Shown here one piece after another: positions 40,147 through 49,015 of a stretch of DNA of 64,000 nt (position 1 is its first letter; the number at the start of each line of letters is the position of its first letter). The stretch is taken from NCBI RefSeq assembly GCF_022458985.1, contig NC_061778.1, positions 5,783,501 to 5,847,500 on the forward strand, given 5' to 3'. Below the pieces are notes generated by a model. That model was not told where the DNA came from, did no database searches, and saw only the letters and a program-made list of their open reading frames with translations. The DNA comes from Mugil cephalus (lineage: Eukaryota > Chordata > Actinopteri > Mugiliformes > Mugilidae). Both the position numbers and the translations under genes were made by a program.

Positions 40147-40454
40147 TGTTGTTGCTGATGCTGCTGTGGAGGTTGCTGGTGGACGCAGTTCTCCTGACAC
40201 TGGAAATCAGAGCAGAGGATGACGGGCTTCTGCTCCGCGAAGTCCTCGGTCTCCTCCAGCAGGCTCAGGTTGCTGATGAACTCGTTGCCGGAGGGCTCCT
40301 GCTTCACAGACGGCACCGGCGAGGATGTGTTGGAGTCGCCCGGGTTGATGAACTCCGGCCGGGGCAAGGGCCAAGTGCACGACCGGGGCCGCGACAGGGG
40401 TTCGAAATCCGGGTCGATTTCCACCAGGTGTGGCTGCTGGGCCGCTTCCGCCAT
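18230..40454 (-). CDS. foxo1: Forkhead box protein O1 (3 coding exons)
   Basis: Coding exons join as 40454-39816, 19971-19780 and 19417-18230, all phase 0, giving 672 aa (human FOXO1: 655). FOXO1 is a nuclear transcription factor acting downstream of insulin/PI3K/AKT on metabolism, cell cycle and apoptosis genes. Visible: an N-terminal acidic stretch; AKT site 1 with T27 (RSCTW); a polyQ then polyA tract; the forkhead domain from about residue 159 to 255, split by intron 1 between SAGWK and NSIRHN; a basic region with AKT site 2, S259 (RRRAAS); AKT site 3, S321 (RPRTSS); a leucine-rich export-like segment at 378-388; an LKELL coactivator motif at 477-481; and the FOXO1-type C-terminus [10 protein letters not shown] chose the ATG at 40454, which starts MAEA as in other FOXO1 proteins; an in-frame ATG at 40484 would add 10 residues. 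The a/b teleost paralogue is not decided. Intron 2 is absent from human FOXO1. Confidence 0.97.
19780..19971 (-). other. foxo1: foxo1 coding exon 2
   Basis: 192 bp, residues 214-277: second half of the forkhead domain (H3 recognition helix [11 protein letters not shown], wing segments), nuclear-localisation basic cluster and AKT site S259. Acceptor is ...CTTCTCCAG preceded by a (TTC)n-rich tract; donor is AAG|GTAAAC after the AAKKK codons. Confidence 0.95.
22164..22211. repeat. (TG)24 microsatellite
   Basis: Uninterrupted TG dinucleotides for 48 bp in foxo1 intron 1. Open frames through it are repeat artefacts. Confidence 0.97.
23201..23310. repeat. Interspersed fish repeat fragment
   Basis: Carries phrases of a repeat common in teleosts ('ctcccgcttatccgggtc', 'ggtgggacatacctggaggc'), with internal deletions relative to what I remember of the family. 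No family name is assigned. Confidence 0.5.
23892..23920. repeat. Poly(C) tract, 29 uninterrupted C
   Basis: A pure run of 29 C on the plus strand, so 29 G in the foxo1 transcript direction. Such long C/G homopolymers are much rarer than A/T runs. Exact length may be affected by sequencing error. Confidence 0.95.
24244..24540. repeat. Polypyrimidine tract of about 300 bp
   Basis: Almost all C and T on the plus strand with few purines, including many CCTCC, CTTTC and TCCTC words. It ends in ACGGCAG, which would serve as a splice acceptor in the plus direction. Confidence 0.9.
28836..29525. repeat. Interspersed repeat split by an inner insertion
   Basis: The left arm (28836 to about 28930) starts 'gtaaatttacttaggtactt', the right arm (about 29390-29525) carries 'tctacttttacac' and 'tctgagtgcttctcccatc'. 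Both resemble the two ends of a DNA-transposon-like repeat common in fish. The middle is occupied by another element (29055-29375). Family not assigned. Confidence 0.4.
29055..29375. mobile_element. Decayed DNA transposon copy A (possible PIF/Harbinger relic)
   Basis: Shares 'gcgtagctacggcgacag', 'actttagtatttcc', 'aaaggttaactg' and 'gcgcacaagtata' with 55805-56170, in the same order and orientation. A short frame after a shared ATG (plus strand, near 29232) begins MEH.E.RLT.EV, resembling the start of MADF/Myb-like proteins of Harbinger elements. That link is from memory of the family and is tentative; the copy-to-copy identity is visible directly. Confidence 0.5.
33775..33832. repeat. (CA)29 microsatellite
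   Basis: 58 bp of uninterrupted AC dinucleotides in foxo1 intron 1, directly preceded by an imperfect CA-rich stretch. Confidence 0.97.
34101..34129 (+). other. G-quadruplex-forming motif
   Basis: Six G runs of three or more spaced by one to three bases (GGGCGGAGGGAGGGAGGGAG then GGAGGGGG), fitting the G3+N1-7 rule several times over. Lies in foxo1 intron 1 on the strand opposite to the transcript. Confidence 0.7.
39816..40454 (-). other. foxo1: foxo1 coding exon 1
   Basis: 639 bp, residues 1-213: N-terminus, first AKT site, polyQ, polyA and the first half of the forkhead domain. Donor AAG|GTAGGG follows the SAGWK codons, the same site as intron 1 in human FOXO1. Confidence 0.97.
40116..40157 (-). 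repeat. foxo1: Coding CAG/CAA repeat (Q14) in foxo1 exon 1
   Basis: Fourteen consecutive Gln codons between two His codons in the foxo1 frame: nine pure CAG on the 3' side, then a CAA-interrupted part. More Gln and His codons flank it (about 40080-40190). Confidence 0.9.
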
Positions 40455-40868
40455 GGTCGAGAGGTAAGCGAAAGAAAGTGTCACAATGTCATGTAAATGT
40501 GGTCGCCCCTCAGATTAAGTCGCAACTTCGGCTTTGAAATGTGTGAGCGATCAATCTGGCCGGCGAAATCGGTGCTCCTCCTGGGCGCAAAGTCTGCACA
40601 GAAAGTCACATCCCAAGCCGGTAAAAAAAAAAAAAAAAGCAAAAAAATAAAAAATAAAATCTGAACTGACAGCAATAAAAAAGTGCGTTTCTGGGGGGGA
40701 AAAAAGGCCTTCAGAGTGAAGTAAAGTTAGATAGGTGCCCACAGTGTGTTGACCCGCGGGTTTGTTTTTGTCATCCAGTCGTAGTGATGTTCCGTGTGCG
40801 CCTCGTACAGCCTGTTGACTCTGTGTTGTTCAGCATGTGAGGACTTACTGGAAGTATCGCTGTCAGAT

Positions 40869-40909
40869 GAACCCGCCCACTTTCTGACTGACAGCCGAGG
40901 AGGGCCAAT
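40869..40909 (-). promoter_or_regulatory. foxo1: Candidate foxo1 proximal promoter (GC box and CCAAT box)
   Basis: CCCGCCC at 40872-40878 (GGGCGGG in foxo1 sense) and CCAAT at 40905-40909 lie about 420-455 bp upstream of the start codon. No convincing TATA box was seen. The transcription start is not defined by the sequence alone. Confidence 0.35.
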
Positions 40910-40960
40910 GAAAAGCATCGAAAGAGTTGCTGGGAAAAAAAAAATAAAATAAATCACTTA

Positions 40961-41269
40961 CTTTCTCTGTGAGAAAACCAAGAATTGAATATGTCTCTGA
41001 CAGCGATCTCTTCATTTCACAATCAAAGCAACATATCATTTTATAAATTACACATCAAGTTATATCCATGGCTTTTCCCTTAAATATTGTTATTTTTTAT
41101 GTAAAATGAATTTAATTTTTACCTTTTGCTGCCTCAAACCATTCATTATTTAGGGTTAAATACAGTTGTATGTAAGAATGTTGGCCACGCCTGAACAAAT
41201 TGCACATTTGCTTTATTTTTAAGGTGAAAACAAGTCAATGCAACAGCAGCGGTAACAGAGGCATGCAAA
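40961..41269. other. foxo1 to slc25a15 intergenic, proximal part
   Basis: AT-rich sequence upstream of foxo1 with no recognised element. Confidence 0.5.
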
Positions 41270-41592
41270 GATCAGCCACAACATTATAACCACTGACAGG
41301 ACCACATTGTTACCACACTGTCACACTGACACATTGACCATCTTGTGACAATTCAATGTTCTGCTGGGAAACGTCTGGACCTGGCATTCACGTGGGTGTT
41401 CTTAGACATATACCACCCGCATAGACCTAAAAAAAAAAAAAAAAAAAAAATCACCAATAACATTGTGTTGCCAGACACACCAGTAGCACATGCAGAAGGC
41501 CCATGTCCATTCTCTGAGGAGTCCCACTGTTTTGGACGTACAAGGGACACCTGCACAATAATAGGATGGCGGTTATAATGTTATGCCTGATC
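41270..41592. mobile_element. Internally deleted Tc1/mariner-type element, copy 1
   Basis: Begins GATCAGCCACAACATTATAA and ends TTATAATGTTATGCCTGATC, imperfect terminal inverted repeats of a Tc1-like family widespread in fish. Inside are fragments of the transposase coding region ('aatgttctgctgggaaacg', 'catataccaccc'), but most of the gene is deleted, so it is not autonomous. A 22-bp poly(A) run at 41429-41450 interrupts it. A related copy lies at 47531-47913. Confidence 0.8.
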
Positions 41593-42889
41593 TGTGTACA
41601 CTGTGTGCACTGCTCCAATTGTAAAGAAGGCCACGGTCAAGAGCTGTCACCATGAACTGTCACTGATGACAGTTCTGAGTGTGAGCAATCTTCCAACATA
41701 GCAAAAGTTGTGCTGACTCTTAACAACTGTGGATTAAGAATTGCTATAAGAATTGCACCATCCAAAATGCAATTTAGAAATATCAGTTAAGGGGAACTGT
41801 GGAAATCGAGATAAGATGTGGAACGTCAAGAAAACTTCCGACTGACTGTCCAAACCGCACGTCTGCTGGGCACCCTCATGTGACTGGAAAAGCTGCAGCT
41901 TTCACTCACATTGGAGTGATGGTGCCCTGTCCCACTGCATGGATATGTTACGCTGGAGGAGTCACTGGATTACCCACGGCCATTTTGGTTAAGTCAAAAT
42001 AACTCTTTCTCATAAAATGAGCGGCATTTAATGAATGAGTGGGAACACTGTGTGGAAGAAAGAAGCATAGATTCCACTAAGTGTCTACATATTTTAGAAT
42101 CCAATGTCCTTACAGTCAGTCAGGAAACTAATACAGAAATAATGCTGATTTTGAAAGTCTGATGATTCAGAACACACCCGAAAACCAACCACCGTGAACT
42201 AGTGAAAGAAATGCAAGTCTCAGTTTTTCGTTTCACATCTGTGATAATCAGTGAGAAGATCTTAAACTTGATGTGTGTGCGAGACAGATGACAAATATCA
42301 TCAGTGAGAAACATAAAAATACACCCAAAGAACGCGACAGCTTAGTTTGGTGCCATACTTTTGCGTAATATCACCCTTACAGTTCTTATATTTATGTTCA
42401 GTGTATAGATATATTTATGTAACCTGTAAACTTATAAAATAACTGACAATTACACTTGAAATTCAGATCAAACAAAGCTAAAAACAGATGATTAAAAAAA
42501 TAAAACTTCTCTAACTTACAAGTGGCACTGAGATAAATAGAGGTACAATTAAAAAATAATTATTAAAATCTAATAGGTATGGTAAAAAATTGTCAAATTA
42601 ACCCAACATACCAGTTCTCATAATTGCTCTCTGCTTGTTTGCTGCACCAGTAAGTGGCCCTTCTATGCCAACCATGGACTATACTACCATCGTGTGGTTA
42701 TTCTGTGGTATTACAACCGGTCTCAGGTAAATGACATAAAACCCAAAGGTTGGACGTAGATTATTCAGGATGCGACAGTTTCCTCAGAGGCTCAAATAAC
42801 ACCATTATTCACGCGAATGCGTAAAACTACACGAGTGTTTGTGCTGCTAGTATTTACGCAGCCAATAACCTTTCTCTTCCGCATTTGGA
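41593..42889. other. Intergenic stretch between foxo1 and slc25a15
   Basis: No exon recognised. The frame at 41799-42002 has no known similarity, and the rest is AT-rich. Confidence 0.5.
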
Positions 42890-42901
42890 AGTTTCACTTT
42901 C
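42890..42901 (-). promoter_or_regulatory. ISRE-like motif 1 upstream of slc25a15
   Basis: AGTTTCACTTTC, the complement of GAAAGTGAAACT, matches the interferon-stimulated response element core (GAAANNGAAA) without mismatch. It lies 571 bp upstream of the slc25a15 ATG and about 380 bp upstream of the candidate first donor. A CCAAT box lies at 42862-42866. Confidence 0.45.
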
Positions 42902-43206
42902 TGTCAGCGTGACAAAGACCAGCAAAGAAATTCATTTTGTTATTTTGTCATAATTTATTGCACCTATATAAATAATAAGGGGTCATCACGTTAGTTTCAA
43001 AATAAAAAAAAAGGAGGGCTTTTTTTATTATTTATTTATTTTTTAATCTCGGCGTTAGCGTGTCTTCCTGGTTCAGAGTCAGGAACGACTTGAAGAAATT
43101 CAGCAACGGATTTCATAATACGCTGTCGAGAAGACGGAAGTGCAAAGTCTGTCTGGGCGGGGATCGGCTTACAAGGGAAACTCGCTTTAGCCTTCACGTG
43201 TAAGAA

Positions 43207-43218
43207 AGTTTCACTTTG
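43207..43218 (-). promoter_or_regulatory. ISRE-like motif 2 upstream of slc25a15
   Basis: AGTTTCACTTTG differs from the first motif in one base. It falls inside or just upstream of the candidate non-coding first exon. Confidence 0.35.
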
Positions 43219-43280
43219 TGCACTGAGATGTGCATGCGGGGACGTCTCCAAGCGAACGAAGATCCACGCGAAGAGCACAA

Positions 43281-43439
43281 GTGAGAATTAAAAGATTATT
43301 TCCCAGCCTTTGTGTCTGTCAGTATCAGTGTGAAGCGACTCTTCAGTTGATGTGCATGCTTTTTAATCATCGTGGCTTTGTTGGTTTTGTGGTGCAGACA
43401 TCACGCAAAACTTAAATAGTTTCAGTTGTATATTTTCAG
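43281..43439 (+). other. slc25a15: Possible intron in the slc25a15 5' UTR
   Basis: A GTGAGA donor at 43281 and a TATTTTCAG acceptor ending at 43439 would define a 159-bp intron, leaving 21 nt of 5' UTR before the ATG. Human SLC25A15 also has a non-coding first exon. Predicted from splice motifs only. Confidence 0.35.
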
Positions 43440-43460
43440 GCTCACATCATTTGAATCATC

Positions 43461-46400
43461 ATGGCTCCACATCCAGTGATACAGGCAGTAATTGACTTCT
43501 CAGCAGGAGCAGTAGGTGAGTGATCTGTCTGTCTGTCTGTACTGTATTGTACTGTACTGTATTTTTCATGAGAAAATATTGCCACATGACCCTGTCTGTG
43601 GATCTACGTCCTGTACACCACCCCTACCCTACCTCCTTCACCCTTGACCTGTACATTGCTTTGACCTCCTTCCTCAGGTGGAACTGCCTGCGTGCTGAGC
43701 GGCCAGCCGTTTGACACCGCAAAGGTGAAGATGCAGACGTTTCCCACCATGTACCGTGGCTTCGTCCACTGCTTCGTTTCAACCTTCAGGCAGGTGGGGT
43801 TCCGTGGCCTCTACCAGGGCACAGTCCCGGCCCTCATAGCCAACATCTCCGAGAACGCTGTGCTCTTCCTGGGCTACGGCCTCTGCCAGGATGCAGTCCG
43901 CTTCTTGATCAGGAAGGACAAAGGGGCCGAACTCAGGTTTGGGGCTCGTATTTCTGTGGATTTCTTAAAAATAAAAGCTCAGTTTGATATTTTATGGCTT
44001 GACAGTTTTAAAGTTACTCATATTTAAAGAGGACCTTGCTTTTTAACCTGATTTGTCTGTAGTTGTAACTCTCAGATAAAATAATGAAACACGTTTACAT
44101 CACCAAAAACCAAGATTACTTTGAAAGTAATAACTTGGGACTGAATTTAGCAACACAGAGGAAAGACTGAAACTATTTATTTGATTTAAAAAAAAAAATG
44201 GAGAGGGCCCTTAGACTTTCTTTGGTGACTTGTGTGTACAGCCAGGAGCCCTTTCCCATCACAATTAATGAGAGGCTGACGTTTTTGTTTTTCATTTAAA
44301 GCACTGTCAGAGACATGTAGCGTATATGTGTTTTACAACAGAACGAATAAATAATCTCTTATTTGTCGTTATAGGTGGAGGTTATTTCTGTTTATACTTT
44401 GAAATGCTGGCTAACATCTGCAGGTACATTGAAACGAACTGTTTATATATTGCGGTTGTACTTCTTGTCATTGCCCGTCAGTGATTTTCAGAAGGCGTCT
44501 GCAGGGGGTTTAGCCTCCATCTTCTCAGCCATGGCGCTTTGCCCCACGGAGCTGGTCAAATGTCGTCTGCAGGCCATGCACGAGATGGAGATGTCAGGCA
44601 AGGTAGCAAAAGGACAGAAAAGGTCAGCGCGACCGCAAAGAGACGTCAGAATGAGCGTAGCATGTTTTGTTGACCTCACTTTGTCCTGACTGTGTTTTGT
44701 GTTGTGGCCTCAGCACGGTGTGGAGCGTGGTTAAGACGGTCCTGAGGACAAACGGCCCTTTGGGTTTTTACCAAGGGCTGTCAACCACCATCGTGAGGGA
44801 AATTCCAGGTTACTTCTGCTTTTTCGGCGCCTATGAACTGTGTCGGTCTGAATTTGCGCAACACATGGGGACGGACAAGGAGGGTATAGGTATGGTGATT
44901 TTCTCTAGGGTATTTTTGCAGTTTATCACATCACGTAGCCCAGTGATCAAATTAGCTTGTGTTCGCAGGTATCCTTCCACTCATGTTCAGTGGTGGATTT
45001 GGGGGAGCTTGTCTTTGGTTGGTGATCTATCCTATAGACTGTGTGAAGTCCAGAATCCAGGTTTACTCCCTAGCTGGGAGGCAAGAGGGCTTTGTGAAGT
45101 CCTTCAGGGCTATTGTACGCAACGAGGGTAAGTTTAAAACATGCATTTTTCAAACTTATCATAATAACTAGGCAGTTATTACATGGTACTGGATAACTTT
45201 ACTCATTTACACCATATAACGAGGGAGCACAACCAGGGTACACCCCGGACAGGTCACCAGTCTATTGCAGGACAACCACACTCACACCTACAGCCAAGTT
45301 AGAATCACCAATTCACCTCTGTGCTGCCCCACATTTGTTTCATTAGAAGCTTAACCTCCTGAGACCCTGCGTCCTCATATGGGGACACAAAGTTCTAGGT
45401 TTTATCGCAGCTCATTCTGCTTCATTTAAACCCGTTGTCCTCATTATTTAATCTGCCATCTAGTGGTAGCAAAAGTTAAAAGAATATTTATTTATGCATA
45501 TTAACGTTTCTAGTTTGATGTGACTCACAAATTGAACAGATTTTACCAACAAGTTACAACGTTGCTAATTAGCAAGTACTCATTTGAGGACATTGGGACT
45601 TCAGCCATGTTCAGGTATTAAAATAAATAGTTTTATATATTGTCACACATTGGTGACTTTTTAAAAAAAATAATATAAATAATGAAATAATCCCATTGTC
45701 CACTTATCAGGACATTTTTCATTTTTCAAAAACTTCCAGTTCAAAGATGAGGCTTAGTTTTTATAGGTCCTACTGATCCCAAATACTGTGGAGAAATTAA
45801 AAATGCATACTAAATAATAGCTTGGGTCTCAAGAGGTTAAATATGCAGAATTACCCTCACAAATAAAAAAGGATTTTTGACAGTGATCTCTTTACTTGTG
45901 CATCGGTGTCTCTGTTATGTGGCCTATCCCAGTTTTTATCATATTCAGTATTTACAAAAACCAACATCCATTACACCAGAGGACCTGACATCAACACCAT
46001 CAGCATCACATTCCGGTTTTGATGTTTAGTCTAGCAGGAATGTAGGTGTTGGTAGATGCTGTGAAGCACGAGGACTGCAGGCAAGTCCGTTTAGTTCTTG
46101 CATTACTAAAGGACAAACCTCCAGTCTTCCCTGCTGCTTATGTTTATGTTATGTCATTCACTGGCTGTAGTCAGAAACCGGTACAAAATGTACACAACAG
46201 GACCCACATTACTTTCTGAGTACTCCAGCTACCATAATGAGGCTTCTCAAAACTGGGATAGAGGCTTATCCAGTTTTCTGAAATTGGAACATAAGATTTA
46301 TATTCTGTTACGATTATACTGGCAGAACAGGGAGAGTGAGAGAAATGAGGTTGACTTAAGTTAATCACAATGAAAGAACCATTCGTTATTATAATGAGTT

Positions 46401-46833
46401 GAAGTGTACTAGACTACAAAAAGAAACACTAATGGCTTGTCTGCGTGACCCACACTGTGAAAGCAGAGCAGCAGCGGCTTCAGTCATTAATCAGAGTCTC
46501 TTAGAAAAGCAATATAATGGAATCTTAAATAAAAAATATGGACCAATGAGCTGATTTTAATACTGTAGCTGAACTAAACTGTAAATCCACCATCGACGGC
46601 TTTGTTTCAGAGTGTGTATGCAGCTTGTTACCATGCATCTTGCTGATGAGTTCTTTTTTGTCTGTGGGGAATGACTTTTGAAGCTGTTTGACTCTCTGTG
46701 TCGCCCCACAGGGTTCGCTGCTCTGTACTCCGGCCTCACTCCTACCTTGATACGCACCTTCCCTGCCAACGGAGCCCTCTTCCTGGCTTACGAGTTCAGT
46801 CGCAAGTTTATGATGGAGAGAGTTGGTTCCTGA
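43461..46833 (+). CDS. slc25a15: Mitochondrial ornithine transporter 1 (6 coding exons)
   Basis: Exons 43461-43515, 43678-43936, 44482-44622, 44714-44889, 44969-45127 and 46712-46833 join in frame to 303 aa (human ORNT1: 301). The product is an inner-mitochondrial-membrane carrier that exchanges cytosolic ornithine for citrulline in the urea cycle and also feeds polyamine and arginine metabolism. The three carrier repeats are clear, each with the Px[DE]xx[KR] signature: PFDTAK (29-34), PTELVK (126-131) and PIDCVK (232-237). The C-terminus has the conserved [16 protein letters not shown] segment. The start follows the human pattern (IQA.ID..AGA.GGTAC). Exon 4 has two in-phase donors 6 nt apart; the distal one gives the human-like length. 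Introns are short except intron 5, which holds two repeats. slc25a15 is divergent from foxo1 and upstream of stoml3 on the same strand. Confidence 0.96.
45230..45321. repeat. Interspersed fish repeat (copy 2, truncated)
   Basis: In slc25a15 intron 5; shares 'caccccggacaggtcaccag' type wording and 'agaatcaccaattcacc' with the same family as 7085-7312. Confidence 0.55.
45351..45840. mobile_element. MITE with TTAA termini (piggyBac-like)
   Basis: Starts TTAACCTCCTGAGACCC and ends GGGTCTCAAGAGGTTAA. The 17-nt ends are inverted copies with one mismatch, and TTAA at both sides fits the piggyBac target site. The 490-bp body is AT-rich without a transposase frame. It lies in slc25a15 intron 5. Confidence 0.7.
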
Positions 46834-47530
46834 TGTAGGGGATCTTTTTCCACTTGGAGCAAATACCTAAACACTACCCCTAGTATTTTTTAAACGGAGA
46901 GGATTGTTATATTGTATGTTAATATTGGCTGAGATGGAACTTTTTAAGTATTTATTAAAAACAAAATCTCTGTGAATCACATGGAGCATGTGTGTTTGTG
47001 TTGTGCTGCTGGCCACAATAGTTTAAAATAAACTTTTTAATATTTGAGTCAGAAATTTGAACACATACAGAAATAAACTACTCGCCTTTTTGCATTTTGT
47101 GTACATTGATTCCCCTTGAAATGTTCCACATTTGATGTGGAACTGTGAGATTTCATGCTAAAATCGCAAAATCTTTGGTTGATTAGATATATATATTTAA
47201 TTCCCCCCCCACAAATTCCTTTAAATACACATTAACAGGAATGCAACATATTTTGGGATATATGGAGGCTTTCATTCAGCGATACAGGAGCTTTCTCTAC
47301 AGCGCACCGTTTCACACAGAGTGCCACACTAGACCTGTCAATCTGAGTCTCCTATACACAGTAGGACCAGCTCCTGTCACTCCTGAGTCGATCACGAGGC
47401 TGCATATTACACACTGACTGTCAGGTTCCGAGAGCTTATTCAGTCCCCAGGTAAAATCCCAGAGGCATGTTGCAATAATAGCAGAAGAGAAGCAGAAACA
47501 GTGCAGCTCTAAACACATAACATATACATT
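46834..47530. other. slc25a15 3' UTR and downstream intergenic
   Basis: Contains the poly(A) signals; otherwise no recognised element. Confidence 0.5.
47027..47032 (+). terminator. slc25a15: Candidate slc25a15 poly(A) signal AATAAA
   Basis: First AATAAA after the slc25a15 stop, giving a 3' UTR of about 0.2 kb. A second AATAAA follows near 47072. Confidence 0.5.
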
Positions 47531-47913
47531 GATAAGCCACAACATTAAAACCACTGACAGGAGAGGTAAATAACATTGATCATCTTGTGACAGTCAGTGT
47601 TCTGCTGGGAAACATGTGGACCTATTAAGACATGTACCACCCACCTACACCAGACCAGGCACCCGAACTCCATAGCAAAGTAGTCATCCCCAATAAAAAA
47701 AACAGCACAAGATGTTGACCTGGCCTCCAAATTCACTAGATCCCAAACTGATCAAGTATCTCTTTGATGATCCACAGAGGCCTCTCCCCTCAATTCATAG
47801 GACCCAAAGGCCCCCCACTAACAACATCATGTTGGCAGACACCACAGGACACCCTCAGGCACAAGGGAGACCTACACAATATTAGGAAGGTGGCTATAAT
47901 GTTATGCCTGATT
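47531..47913. mobile_element. Internally deleted Tc1/mariner-type element, copy 2
   Basis: Starts GATAAGCCACAACATTAAAA and ends TATAATGTTATGCCTGATT, matching copy 1 at 41270. It retains more transposase-derived sequence ('agtgttctgctgggaaaca', 'gacctggcctccaaattc', 'cacaatattaggaaggtgg'), but frames are broken. Confidence 0.8.
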
Positions 47914-49015
47914 GGTGTTTATGTGGATAATTCATCAGATTTCTTTCCGTAAACAATACACACATATTTCGACTCATCCCTGGTTCACAAGCACGAGGAA
48001 GAGAATGGAGCATTGGCAGTGGTGACGAAACTAGTGAGCGAATGAAGAGAGGTTCTGAGAACAAATGACATCGGGCAAATAAAAAGCATAAATCCTGCAG
48101 GAAGGTCCAGAGATTCTACATCTGTGTGAGGGTGTAGCTCAGCTCAGACAGATAGAGGCAGGCAGGCAGTGTCACCTGATCTCTGATGGGGGGGCTACAC
48201 ACCCACTGTCCAAAGGTTATAGCCCATCATGAAAACTGAGATACATGAAGAAAATACAGATAGAATCTCTGCACATGGATACAGTGTGTCTGCAGGTGAT
48301 ATCATATACAGTATATATCTAAGGCACATATATGTATATATATATGAATGGAACTGGCTTCGAAATGCTAATAAAACAACTGGCCACAGATACATTTCAG
48401 AAACTATGTTGGGTATAGTACTTTGCACATGAACCTGAGCTTACATCATCAGTGCTGGTAAGCATGTGACTAAGCACCATGTGACAGACGATTTAGCCGA
48501 CCTCAGTGAAAATGAATTACTGGCAAATACGGAGCCGCCCACGTTAATTCCCGCAGCTCACACAAACACAAAAGCATGCATACACATTACTTTAATAGTT
48601 AGTTAATCCTATGTGATATTTCATTTCGTAATTCAACTTGTGAGCACGTCCTCCTCTTCCTTCTCCCGTTCTCGTGTCTCACAACTTACACTCGACCGAT
48701 TATTTATTCATAACCTGCACTGAACAGGTGAGACTCCCTGACCTGCGCGTAGGAATATAATGGAAAAGCACAAGCGATGAGCTTTAAGCTTGGCGATACA
48801 AGACTCCACGGTTCAGGTTACCTGCCGAAGTCACACACCTAAAGTTGTTATGCAAAGCTACAGAGAGAGAGAGAGAGAGAAGTGATGATGATGATGATGG
48901 TGCATAGAGCACACCCCATAGGGAGAAGAGACGGGTAAATAAGTGCAGCTCTGCTCCTCCTGATCCGTCACCAAACAACTCATTAATGATCTCGGCGACA
49001 TCCAGCAGAGCAGAG
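47914..49015. other. Intergenic stretch upstream of stoml3
   Basis: No gene seen. A (GA)n/(GAT)n repeat at 48862-48900 lies 116-154 bp before the stoml3 ATG. The promoter and 5' UTR of stoml3 must lie here, but no clear core element is visible. Confidence 0.5.

Noticed and set aside
40083..40496. 137-codon plus-strand frame with a poly-Leu run opposite foxo1 exon 1
   Set aside because: The poly-Leu is the antisense of the CAG repeat; no independent evidence for a gene.
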